Source: Chitinophaga silvatica
GTDB lineage: Bacteria > Bacteroidota > Bacteroidia > Chitinophagales > Chitinophagaceae
Length of the DNA stretch: 64,000 bases
Reading direction: 5' to 3'
Assembly (NCBI RefSeq): GCF_003419895.1
Contig: NZ_QPMM01000018.1
Coordinates: 55,933-119,932, forward strand
Part shown: positions 16,564-23,839 of the stretch, in pieces
Numbering within the stretch: the stretch's first letter is position 1
Layout: every line of letters begins with the position of its first letter
Made by a program: the position numbers and the translations under genes
Notes under the pieces: model-generated
Database searches by the model: none
What the model saw: the letters and a program-made list of their open reading frames with translations, nothing else
What the model was told of the DNA's origin: nothing

Positions 16564-17208
16564 CTATCTTAATAATCCACCCTGTTGCAATGCATTTGAA
16601 ACCTTTGCTGCATAAGCCTTGGAGAAAGACTCCAGACTTCCCGGGTTATAAGTTTCTGACTGACCGGACCAAACCAGTTTACCGTTGTTTGTCAGATCAT
16701 ACAGGTTGCTTTCCAGGAAATAAGTTTTGTCTGTAGTATAATATCCAGGAGAATAAACAGATCCGTACATATAACCATAGTAAGGCCAGAAACCACCATA
16801 CCAGCCATAGGCAGGATAAGGAGCATAGCCAATAGTACCAGGCACATATCTTAATTCAGATTCCTTTCTCAATAAAGAAACAGTCAGAACAGCATCATAA
16901 CCCTGTGCTTTCATTGTTTGTTCGGCCTGTGCTTTATCGTTGTCGTCTAACGGATTGAATTTAGGAGGAAAGATATCAACGCTTCTACCAGCCATAATAC
17001 CATGTGCTCTTAAATCATTTACCATCTGTGTTTCTACAGATTGCTTGGCGCCTAAATTTGAAGTAATTGCTGTTACCAGGATATTATGGAACCCCGAAGT
17101 TGGGGCTTCAGGAGCTTTCCATGTTCCAGTCATTTGAACAGAAGTACCGCATGCTCCGAATAATATCAGTAAGATGCCCACCAATGCGGAATTAATAATT
17201 GCTTTCAT
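16564..17208 (-). CDS. DUF4136-like lipoprotein
   Basis: A 214-residue lipoprotein with lipobox FGAC (Cys20). The first half contains ILVTAITSNLGAKQSVETQ, MVNDLRAHG and QGYDAVLTVSLLRKE, the alternating pattern of DUF4136/lipoprotein families in which a short N-terminal domain senses or stabilises the envelope. A Tyr/Gly/Pro-rich stretch (about 125-155) and a C-terminal domain with ESNLYDLTNNGKLVWSGQSE follow. The family name is tentative. It is monocistronic. Confidence 0.65.
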   Translation of the reverse strand: MKAIINSALVGILLILFGACGTSVQMTGTWKAPEAPTSGFHNILVTAITSNLGAKQSVETQMVNDLRAHGIMAGRSVDIFPPKFNPLDDNDKAQAEQTMKAQGYDAVLTVSLLRKESELRYVPGTIGYAPYPAYGWYGGFWPYYGYMYGSVYSPGYYTTDKTYFLESNLYDLTNNGKLVWSGQSETYNPGSLESFSKAYAAKVSNALQQGGLLR

Positions 17209-17314
17209 AAAACCAAGTTTTAGATCTATTATGAAAACAAGGGTGCTGGAAAAAGGTTTATCAATGGAAATCTATTAACGTTTTCCATTAAAGAAAAATT
17301 AATAGTGATATGAC

Positions 17315-18190
17315 CTATTCGGATATACGACGTACTGAAGCGACTCTGTAGAATTCGTACCCGGCTTCAGTTCTGTCGGGTAAGTAATGTTGACGATATG
17401 TTTCAGCACCCTGATCATCCATCAGTTCAAAATGATATTTTTTAAGATAGCTGGCAAGCTGGGAAGGATAAAATCCGGTTAGCCATTTTTCCTCGATGTT
17501 TGAAACATCCTCTAACAGTTTAGTACCTCCGAAATAAGAAGAAGGGTCATCGAGTAGCTGTTGGTTGACATAGGTAAAAAGAACAGTAGAACCCGGAGCA
17601 AAGCGTTTTAGAAACTCGAAAGTATTATCAATTGCCTCCTGGGTCAGGTAGTTTGTAACCCCTTCCCAGATGATGGTGGTTGGCAGGGAAAAATTGAAGT
17701 TATTGATAACACTAAGCTGATCCAGGCTTTGTTTATTGAAATCGATCTGATGGTAAAATACTTTTTCAGGAATATGGCGTTTAGACAAACGTTCCAGTTT
17801 GTAAGCGGCAGTTAAGGGATGATCAATCTCGATAACTTTGATATTTTTTAAAAAGGGTAATCTAAGGCATCTGGTATCGAATCCGGCACCGAGGATAAAA
17901 ACCTGTTGATTTCCTTCGAGAATTGCTTTTTCGAGCAGATCGTCGATATACCGGGTGCGGGCAATCCCGGAGGATAGGGCGCCAGGGATTCGTTTTCTGA
18001 TAATTTTTTCGACCATTGATCTGTAACCCGGAATGAATTTACTTAAATAAACATGCAGTTTTAATTGATTATCAAGGAAATTATGGGCAAAATGGTCGGT
18101 AAATAACCTGCTACTCTTAGGGCGGGTAGTTTCAAGGGCTCTGAAAAGCGCCATATATTGCGCCGTTCGACTCGAGACATCATCTTTCAT
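17315..18190 (-). CDS. SAM-dependent methyltransferase, TIGR00027/LCMT type
   Basis: A 291-residue class I methyltransferase. The N-terminal helical lid carries SSRTAQYMALFRALET and SRLFTDHFA. Motif I is FILGAGFDTRCLRL, followed by VIEIDHP for the ribose-binding acid. IWEGVTNYLTQEAI is the family's motif after strand 4. This matches the TIGR00027 group, related to leucine carboxyl methyltransferases, several members of which methylate small molecules. The substrate is unknown. It is divergent from an Lrp/AsnC regulator 151 bp away, which may control it. Confidence 0.88.
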   Translation of the reverse strand: MKDDVSSRTAQYMALFRALETTRPKSSRLFTDHFAHNFLDNQLKLHVYLSKFIPGYRSMVEKIIRKRIPGALSSGIARTRYIDDLLEKAILEGNQQVFILGAGFDTRCLRLPFLKNIKVIEIDHPLTAAYKLERLSKRHIPEKVFYHQIDFNKQSLDQLSVINNFNFSLPTTIIWEGVTNYLTQEAIDNTFEFLKRFAPGSTVLFTYVNQQLLDDPSSYFGGTKLLEDVSNIEEKWLTGFYPSQLASYLKKYHFELMDDQGAETYRQHYLPDRTEAGYEFYRVASVRRISE

Positions 18191-18291
18191 GCTACCAAGG
18201 ATTTTGTGTCATTAATTTAGTTAAAAAAAATCATTTGTGCCTATTAAAAAAGCATTGGTGAGAGGAGGATGCTGGTGAATATTTGGAATAA

Positions 18292-18328
18292 TTCTAAAAA
18301 AATACCTAATTTTAGAAAAAATTCTAAA
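18292..18328 (+). promoter_or_regulatory. Candidate Lrp operator
   Basis: An inverted repeat TTTAGAA-AAAA-TTCTAAA (18311-18328) and an extra half-site TTCTAAA (18292-18298) lie just before the lrp-like start, between it and the divergent methyltransferase. This position and symmetry suit autoregulation and control of the neighbour by an Lrp/AsnC protein. Confidence 0.5.
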
Positions 18329-18341
18329 CCTGATTATAAAA

Positions 18342-18815
18342 ATGACCCAGCCATTGAATATTGACAAATTAGATTTACAAATCATTTCAGAAATGTCGGC
18401 AGATGCAAGCATTTCTTATGCAGAGCTTGGCAAAAAGCTATTTGTATCTGGGGGAACCATCCATGTGCGAATAAAAAAACTGCATGAAATGGGAGTTATC
18501 AAGGGTACCCGTTTACAGGTCAATTTACGGGCGATAGGCTTCGATGTACTGGCATTTATTGGGATATATCTTGAAAAGAGTTCATTATATGAATCCGTTT
18601 CCAAACAGTTATTGAAAATACCTCAGGTTGTAAGATTAAACTATACAACTGGTGCTTATAGCATGTTTGCAGAAATAATTTGCCGAGATAGCAGCGAGCT
18701 TCGTAAAATATTGCAGGAAGACTTACAGCATATCAAAGGAATTGAAAGAACGGAGACAATTATTTCGTTGGAAGAAAGTTTTTCGAGACCAGTGAATGTA
18801 AGTGAAGTGATGTAA
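18342..18815 (+). CDS. Lrp/AsnC-family transcriptional regulator
   Basis: A 157-residue regulator. The N-terminal helix-turn-helix is at about 8-55 (LDKLDLQIISEM-type start, here NIDKLDLQIISEM; YAELGKKLFVSGGTIHVRIKKL). The C-terminal RAM ligand-binding domain is at about 70-150 (LAFIGIYLEKSS, VVRLNYTTGAYSMFAEI). These proteins form octameric rings and respond to amino acids or other small ligands. The promoter has a palindrome that may be its own operator. The adjacent divergent methyltransferase is the likely target. A terminator follows. Confidence 0.93.
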   Translation: MTQPLNIDKLDLQIISEMSADASISYAELGKKLFVSGGTIHVRIKKLHEMGVIKGTRLQVNLRAIGFDVLAFIGIYLEKSSLYESVSKQLLKIPQVVRLNYTTGAYSMFAEIICRDSSELRKILQEDLQHIKGIERTETIISLEESFSRPVNVSEVM

Positions 18816-18818
18816 TTC

Positions 18819-18844
18819 AAAAGGCAGGAAGTTCCTGCCTTTTT
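18819..18844. terminator. Rho-independent terminator after lrp-like gene
   Basis: Arms AAGGCAGGAA and TTCCTGCCTT with A-run before and T-run after. It lies between two convergent genes and is symmetrical, so probably bidirectional. Confidence 0.85.
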
Positions 18845-18847
18845 GAG

Positions 18848-20017
18848 TTATTTATCTTTTCTTCTGGTGCCGGCATAGAGTTCATATTCCAATAAGCGGC
18901 AATCGAGCGTACTATTATAAAATTCAATTCTTCTACTTGCCTTAAGGCCTATTTTCTTTGCCAATTCGAGGTTACCGGTAAAAATATAACCATTATATCC
19001 CCCACAACGTTGCTTCAGAAAATCACCTATGCGACTATACGTTTCTTCCAATTCCTGGATCTCCCCTAACCTTAATCCGTATTCGGGGTTCATATATACT
19101 ACGCCCTGTTCATTTTCAGGTACAGGTGTTTGAGCAAAATCGCAGGTTTTGAACGTAATAAGATCAGCAACCCCAGCAGCTTTAGCATTTTTGCGGGCAT
19201 TAATAACTGCCATTTCGCTTAGATCGGAAGCAATAATTTTTAAACCCGGAACTTCTTTGATTTGGTTTTCCAACTGGCCACGTTCTGCCAGGTAAACCGA
19301 TTCATCATACCCGATTAAATGCATAAAAGCGTAATTATCGCGGAAAAGGCCCGGGCGGGTATTGGTAGCAATCAGGGCTGCTTCGATAGCCACAGTTCCC
19401 GAACCACACATTGGATTGATAAACGGGCTTTTTCTATCCCAGCGGGTAGCCAGAATAGTAGCGGCAGCAAGGGCTTCCAACATGGGGGCACGACCAGGGA
19501 TTTTGCGGTAGCCATGTCGGGCCAGCGAATCGCCAGAGGTATCCAGAAACACTTCTGCATTTTCGTTCTTCCAGAACAGGTTAATAACAGCACCGCTTAA
19601 TTCGGCACCAGTACTTGGGCGTTTGCCGGTTTTTTCTCTCAAACGATCTACAATAGCATCTTTCACCCTAAGATTGGCAAACATGCTATTATTGATAGTT
19701 TCATTCAATACATTACTGGTAATGGAAAGGTAGCTATCGGGAGGTAAGATTGTTTCCCAGGGATAGCTGTGAAGTTCCTGATAAATATCGTCGGCATTCT
19801 GAGCCGTAAATTGTTTAAGGCTGTAAAGCACCTGGCTACCACATCTAAGATTCAGATTGAGCCTGATGCATTCATTGATGGAAGCCTGAATCCGTACACC
19901 GGTTACAAAGGTTTCTTCTATATTAAAGCCCAATTCCCTGATTTCCTGTTCAAGGAATGGGGTTAATCGTTTGTTGCAGGTAACGGTAACTGCCCCTTTT
20001 TTAGTATATAAAGACAT
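18848..20017 (-). CDS. THUMP-domain class I RNA methyltransferase (RlmL-N/YpsC type)
   Basis: A 389-residue enzyme. An N-terminal ferredoxin-like and THUMP RNA-binding region spans about 1-160. A Rossmann methyltransferase follows with NPMCGSGTVAIEAALIA (motif I), IIASDLSEMAVINARKNA (motif II) and a catalytic loop YMNPEYG where the family usually has NPPYG; the second Pro is Glu here. It probably makes an m2G in 23S rRNA as RlmL and YpsC relatives do. It is encoded 28 bp after the methionine aminopeptidase gene and likely co-transcribed. Confidence 0.88.
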   Translation of the reverse strand: MSLYTKKGAVTVTCNKRLTPFLEQEIRELGFNIEETFVTGVRIQASINECIRLNLNLRCGSQVLYSLKQFTAQNADDIYQELHSYPWETILPPDSYLSITSNVLNETINNSMFANLRVKDAIVDRLREKTGKRPSTGAELSGAVINLFWKNENAEVFLDTSGDSLARHGYRKIPGRAPMLEALAAATILATRWDRKSPFINPMCGSGTVAIEAALIATNTRPGLFRDNYAFMHLIGYDESVYLAERGQLENQIKEVPGLKIIASDLSEMAVINARKNAKAAGVADLITFKTCDFAQTPVPENEQGVVYMNPEYGLRLGEIQELEETYSRIGDFLKQRCGGYNGYIFTGNLELAKKIGLKASRRIEFYNSTLDCRLLEYELYAGTRRKDK

Positions 20018-20045
20018 AAGGCGGCAAATTTACCACCTTTTATAT

Positions 20046-20810
20046 TTAATTCCAGATACCATTAGAGGCAGTTAGAATAATAGGTTCCTTGTCGGTAACC
20101 ATAATGGTATGTTCGTGCTGCGCAACAAAACCTCCTTTGTTACCTACCAGCGTCCATCCATCGCTTAACTGAGCAGCCAGATTAGATCGAGTAGAAATAA
20201 ATGTTTCTATAGCCACAACGCTATTTTCCTTAAATCGCTGGCGATTATAGCGGGAATAGCAATTGAGCACATCTTCCGGCTCTTCATGCAAAGATCTTCC
20301 AACCCCGTGTCCTCCAAGATTTCTGATAACGGTGAAACCTGCACTTTGTGCTTCCGTTTCAATTAAGCGGCCTAATTGCCTGATGCGTACACCGGCGCTA
20401 ATGCTCTGAATAGCTTTGAACAGAATATTTTTGGAAGCATCCACTAATTTCTGGTGAGAGTGAATGTCTCTACCCAGCACAAAAGAGCCGCCATTATCGG
20501 CCCAGAAGCCGTTTAGTTCGGCAGATACATCAATATTCAGCAGGTCACCTTCTGCCAGGTATTTATTGGCCGAAGGAATCCCGTGAGCCACTTCATTATT
20601 GACACTGATACAGGTACAACCAGGAAAACCGTAGGTTAACAATGGAGCCGATCTGGCACCAAAAGATTGTAATACATCCAAACCATAGTTATCCAGCTGC
20701 TTTGTGGTTATTCCCGGGCGGGCATATTCCCTCATTGCCTGAAGTGTGTAGGCCACCACTTCACTTACTTTTTGAATCCCTTCGAACTCAGCCTGGTTTG
20801 TAATAGACAT
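20046..20810 (-). CDS. map: Type I methionine aminopeptidase
   Basis: A 254-residue cytosolic metalloprotease removing N-terminal Met. The five metal ligands are present in order: Asp in NIDVSAELNGF, Asp in WADNGGSF, His in GGHGVGRSLHEEP, Glu in VAIETF and Glu in AQHEHTIMV. The substrate-pocket His is in EVAHGIPS. Length matches type I bacterial MAPs without extension. It is downstream of the kptA gene, from which a terminator-like hairpin separates it, so it probably has its own promoter. Bacteroidota often have more than one MAP; whether this is the housekeeping copy cannot be told. Confidence 0.93.
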   Translation of the reverse strand: MSITNQAEFEGIQKVSEVVAYTLQAMREYARPGITTKQLDNYGLDVLQSFGARSAPLLTYGFPGCTCISVNNEVAHGIPSANKYLAEGDLLNIDVSAELNGFWADNGGSFVLGRDIHSHQKLVDASKNILFKAIQSISAGVRIRQLGRLIETEAQSAGFTVIRNLGGHGVGRSLHEEPEDVLNCYSRYNRQRFKENSVVAIETFISTRSNLAAQLSDGWTLVGNKGGFVAQHEHTIMVTDKEPIILTASNGIWN

Positions 20811-20862
20811 ATAAATTAATTTATGAGTGATGACAATACTCCCCTTAAAGATTTCTATCTAT

Positions 20863-20907
20863 ACAAAAATATAAAATCCGGGTATCATAAAATTGATAAA
20901 TACCCGG
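20863..20907 (-). terminator. Rho-independent terminator at the end of the ADP-ribose operon
   Basis: Read on the minus strand, CCGGGTAT and ATACCCGG form a perfect 8-bp stem spanning the kptA stop codon, followed by ATTTTATATTTTT. It should end the three-gene KptA-NADAR-PARG transcript before map. Confidence 0.65.
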
Positions 20908-21421
20908 AAGGAATGGAATCTGTGAGCCAAACCCCATTGGCGGAGAGATAAAACCGGTACCCATCCTTAAACATCGCTTTACTGTCAACAACCAGAATTA
21001 CGGGTTCTCCTCTCCTGCTTCCGACCTGTTTTGCCGTTTCTAAGGTTGCACTCAGATGTATATGCTGCCTGTTCATCCGCTTAATACCATTTTCAAAAAT
21101 TGCCTCCAGGAATTGTTGTACCGTGCCATGATACAAGACATCAGGAGGAATCACAGGTTCCAGGTTTAATTCTACTTCAATCGAATGGCCCTGACTTGCC
21201 CGGATACAGCTTTTATCTGTATTCCAGGCAAATCTTTGTTTATCATTTTCGCTTACAACCTGCTCTAATTGCTCAAATTTAAAATGGTAGTTATGCTTAT
21301 TGCAGAGATTTATCAGCTCTGTAACATTAGCCCATCCTTCTTCATCCAGCTGTAGCTCTACAGCCCCCGGATTGTGTCTGAGCAAATAGCTTAGAAGTTT
21401 ACTTACTTCAATATTTTTCAT
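20885..21421 (-). CDS. kptA: RNA 2'-phosphotransferase, Tpt1/KptA family
   Basis: A 178-residue enzyme of the Tpt1 family, which moves a 2'-phosphate from RNA to NAD+, releasing nicotinamide and ADP-ribose 1''-2''-cyclic phosphate. All four catalytic residues of the family are found: Arg15 and His16 in LLRHNP, the Arg in IRASQGHS and the Arg in GSRRGEPVIL. YHGT and RQHIHLS of the NAD pocket are also present. Bacteria have no tRNA splicing that leaves a 2'-phosphate, so the natural substrate is open; some Tpt1 enzymes can also ADP-ribosylate 5'-phosphate ends. Its ATG overlaps the NADAR stop by 4 bp, which implies translational coupling. Confidence 0.93.
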   Translation of the reverse strand: MKNIEVSKLLSYLLRHNPGAVELQLDEEGWANVTELINLCNKHNYHFKFEQLEQVVSENDKQRFAWNTDKSCIRASQGHSIEVELNLEPVIPPDVLYHGTVQQFLEAIFENGIKRMNRQHIHLSATLETAKQVGSRRGEPVILVVDSKAMFKDGYRFYLSANGVWLTDSIPSGYLSIL

Positions 21422-21978
21422 GTTGATTTTAATTGATCTCTAACCACCATTAACGCATATCCCAATAGGTTCCGGCCTTTCCAGTTCTCAGGATTATTTA
21501 TATCCGGGTGGCTGGCAGACATCCCAATACCCCAGATGGAGTCGTAAGGAGATGCTTCTACAAGAATCTTATTACCTGTATTCAACAGGAAGTTTTTTAG
21601 TGGTTGATGTTGTGAAAATTTGTGGTAGTTTCCTTCAACCACCATATTAAATTTCTGGTTATCCCAAACCCCGGCATCGAAGTTACTCACTTTGCGGCCC
21701 AGGCTTTTCACACTGGATGGAGAGGGAGTTTTCAGTATTTTTTCAAATATCTGCCGGTCATTGAACAGTTTAGCTTTACAAGCCATCATCCAGTGTTCGG
21801 CAGTGGGATATAAAATTCCATCTACCAAAAAATCAGATAGCCACCATTGGCTAAAGCAACTTTTTGTGACCCTGTTTTCTTTATCGGGGGTATGCCCCCA
21901 AAAGAACAGGAAATCTAATTCTTTACCCTCCTTCAGTTGTGTAATTGTCCATTCATTATTGTACACCATATGCTTCAT
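21418..21978 (-). CDS. NADAR-family (YbiA-like) ADP-ribose N-glycosidase-fold protein
   Basis: A 186-residue protein with the whole NADAR signature: YPTAEHWMMACKAKLF (58-73), ILKTPSPSSVKSLGR (81-95), the GNYHKFSQH loop (116-124) and EASPYDSIWGIGMS (141-154), ending RNLLGYALMVVRDQL. NADAR proteins cleave N-glycosidic bonds; YbiA/RibX act on riboflavin intermediates, and some NADAR proteins remove ADP-ribose from guanine in DNA modified by DarT-type enzymes. Here it lies between a PARG-like gene (23-bp overlap) and kptA (4-bp overlap), which favours an ADP-ribose role over riboflavin. No riboflavin gene or DarT is in the window. Confidence 0.9.
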   Translation of the reverse strand: MKHMVYNNEWTITQLKEGKELDFLFFWGHTPDKENRVTKSCFSQWWLSDFLVDGILYPTAEHWMMACKAKLFNDRQIFEKILKTPSPSSVKSLGRKVSNFDAGVWDNQKFNMVVEGNYHKFSQHQPLKNFLLNTGNKILVEASPYDSIWGIGMSASHPDINNPENWKGRNLLGYALMVVRDQLKST

Positions 21979-22822
21979 AAACGGTTTTAAATGCGTTCTT
22001 ATTTACTTGTTTTTCGGAACTATCATAGATCGCAAATACTATTTCTTCAAAAGCACCTTTGAAGATTGGGTTCTTTAAAAGATGCTGCGCAAACCACTCT
22101 GCAACTTCAGTTGGGTCTTGCCTGAATACCCCACAGCCCCAGGCTCCAAGCACCAGGGTAGTTTGGCCATGGATCAGTGCTAATGAAAGCAGCTTCTCAA
22201 TTCTGGAAAGCATTGTAGGTGCAATCATTCCTAGTTTTTCAGGTTCATTGGATTGAAGGGCACCACGATTTACAGCCGGAGAAGTAAGAATTGCCACACA
22301 ATAAGGTTCATCAAGCAATTCATCTCTGTCGTTTCTGAATACTGGTACATTAGGGGAATAGATCATCTGATCGGAGTACAAACAAGTACCTAAAGCTCTG
22401 TTGGAATCGTACATTTCCTGTTTTGCTTTCAGGGATGGATAAAGGCCGCTCGCTCTTGACAATGCTTCTTCCTGCGCCTGTGCCCCACCTAAAAAGCCAC
22501 CACCTGGATTTTTAGCTGAAGCAAAGTTCAGGCAACAAACATTCTTTTTTTCTTCTTTTACAACTAATCTGCGTGCTGCAGCAAAGGTAGTTTCATCGGT
22601 AACGGATATACGACAATTATTAGTCATACCAGTAGCCAATAGCCTATCACGTTCTATGAAAACCTTTTCAAAATCGCCTGTTTTATAATGAATAGTTCCA
22701 TCAATACTGGTTTTAAGATCAATAGCGATTTCTACTTTTTGATTATTTCTATCTACATAAAAACCCTTTTCCAGGATGTCTAAAGTTTCATAGGCAGTTG
22801 CTACTCTTTTGTTTCTGTTCAT
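21956..22822 (-). CDS. TIGR02452 protein, bacterial PARG-like macrodomain
   Basis: A 288-residue protein. The N-terminal helical part (VATAYETLDILEKGFY) is the microbial PARG-like domain that precedes the macrodomain in TIGR02452. The core has CLNFASAKNPGGGFLGGAQ followed by QEE: Gly107-109 and Gln117-Glu118-Glu119 match the PARG signature GGG-X6-8-QEE with seven residues between. Later motifs are SPNVPVFRND, VAILTSPAVNRGA and LVLGAWGCGVFRQDP. It should hydrolyse ADP-ribose polymers or conjugates. It is the first gene of the operon with NADAR and KptA. A palindrome and a hairpin lie upstream. Confidence 0.9.
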   Translation of the reverse strand: MNRNKRVATAYETLDILEKGFYVDRNNQKVEIAIDLKTSIDGTIHYKTGDFEKVFIERDRLLATGMTNNCRISVTDETTFAAARRLVVKEEKKNVCCLNFASAKNPGGGFLGGAQAQEEALSRASGLYPSLKAKQEMYDSNRALGTCLYSDQMIYSPNVPVFRNDRDELLDEPYCVAILTSPAVNRGALQSNEPEKLGMIAPTMLSRIEKLLSLALIHGQTTLVLGAWGCGVFRQDPTEVAEWFAQHLLKNPIFKGAFEEIVFAIYDSSEKQVNKNAFKTVYEAYGVQ

Positions 22823-22891
22823 AGTATAAAAATTTTTACCGGGGCAAAATCAACGTAGGTTAACACAATCCGGTTTGCGGTTACAAAATTG

Positions 22892-22912
22892 TTTACGTCA
22901 TTATGACGCAAA
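22892..22912. promoter_or_regulatory. Candidate palindromic operator between PARG-like and DJ-1-like genes
   Basis: A 21-bp near-perfect palindrome around CGTCAT-T-ATGACG with flanking TTT and AAA; only one pair of 20 arm bases fails. It stands 70 bp upstream of the PARG-like ATG in the divergent promoter region, a good place for a repressor. The regulator is unknown. Confidence 0.5.
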
Positions 22913-22928
22913 GTAAAATCAAAAAAAT

Positions 22929-22957
22929 GGAATTTCCAATAGTTGATTGGAAATTCC
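22929..22957 (-). promoter_or_regulatory. Perfect 12-bp inverted repeat with T-run: attenuator or operator
   Basis: Arms GGAATTTCCAAT and ATTGGAAATTCC pair perfectly around a 5-nt loop. On the minus strand ATTTTTTTGATTTT follows, as in a terminator. It is 107 bp upstream of the PARG-like start, so it could be an attenuator in a long leader or stop an upstream minus transcript. The remaining gap bases 22958-23109 show an open plus frame with no start and no known family. Confidence 0.5.
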
Positions 22958-23109
22958 GGTAAATGGTATAATTATTTACTTATCTGAACAGGAAGCTGGC
23001 AAGGGCAAGATTCTACAAGAGTATCTATTGGTGATTGAACGCTTTAAACAGAATTCTTCAACACAACAATAAGCATCTTTCGGGGTTAACATTTATAAAA
23101 CTAATTTTC

Positions 23110-23787
23110 ATGAAAGTTTTAATGGTCTTAACCTCACATAGCGAACTAGGCAACACAGGAAAAAAAACAGGATTCTGGATAGAAGAATTTGCTGCACCAT
23201 ATTATGTTTTGGCGGATGCTGGAGCTGAAATCACCCTGGCATCACCTAAAGGAGGTCAACCTCCTATTGATCCCAAAAGTGAGCTGGCCGACTTTCAGAC
23301 CGAGTCGACCCGGCGGTTTAACCAGGACGAAGCATTGAAGAATAAGCTTGCTCATACAAAGAAACTGACTGATATTTCGGCAGAGGATTATGATGCAGTT
23401 TTCTATCCTGGCGGCCATGGACCGTTATGGGATTTAGCCAATGATCCTAATTCTATTGCATTGATTGAAACATTCTATGCCCAGCATAAGCCTATTGCCT
23501 TTGTGTGCCATGCCCCCGCTGCATTGGCCAAGGTAATGACACCTGACGGACAACCTTTGGTTAAAGGAAAAGAGGTCACAGGATTTAGCGATACTGAAGA
23601 AGAAGCTGTAGAACTTACAAAGGTAGTTCCGTTTTTGGTTGAAGATAAGCTCAAAGAGCTTGGTGCTTATTATAGCAAAGGGAAAGACTGGCATCCGTAT
23701 GCATTAAAAGACGGGTTGCTGATTACAGGTCAGAACCCAGCATCATCGGCCGATGTAGCAGGGATATTATTGGAAACATTGTCCTGA
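23110..23787 (+). CDS. DJ-1/PfpI-family protein (Hsp31-like, class I glutamine-amidotransferase fold)
   Basis: A 225-residue cytosolic protein. The start MKVLMVLTSHSELGNTGKKTG is the typical N-terminus of Hsp31/YDR533C-like members, so ATG 23110 replaces an in-frame ATG 25 codons upstream. The nucleophile elbow VCHAPAAL carries the reactive Cys. DAVFYPGGHGPLWDL and GLLITGQNPASS are family segments. These proteins act as glyoxalase III-like or protective enzymes against methylglyoxal. It is divergent from the PARG-KptA operon. A shared promoter region suggests, but does not prove, common control. Confidence 0.9.
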   Translation: MKVLMVLTSHSELGNTGKKTGFWIEEFAAPYYVLADAGAEITLASPKGGQPPIDPKSELADFQTESTRRFNQDEALKNKLAHTKKLTDISAEDYDAVFYPGGHGPLWDLANDPNSIALIETFYAQHKPIAFVCHAPAALAKVMTPDGQPLVKGKEVTGFSDTEEEAVELTKVVPFLVEDKLKELGAYYSKGKDWHPYALKDGLLITGQNPASSADVAGILLETLS

Positions 23788-23802
23788 ATTGGAATGAATA
23801 TA

Positions 23803-23837
23803 AAATGCCGTCTCTTTCAGGTAGAGACGGCATTTGA
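23803..23837. terminator. Bidirectional terminator
   Basis: Perfect 13-bp arms AAATGCCGTCTCT and AGAGACGGCATTT with a 7-nt loop between the convergent DJ-1-like and susD genes. Confidence 0.88.
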
Positions 23838-23839
23838 AT

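Noticed and set aside
22947..23068. Plus-strand open frame of about 40 codons before the DJ-1-like gene
   Set aside because: It has no ATG or GTG at its head, ends before the DJ-1 start, and no family was recognised; it may be a gene remnant but support is too weak.
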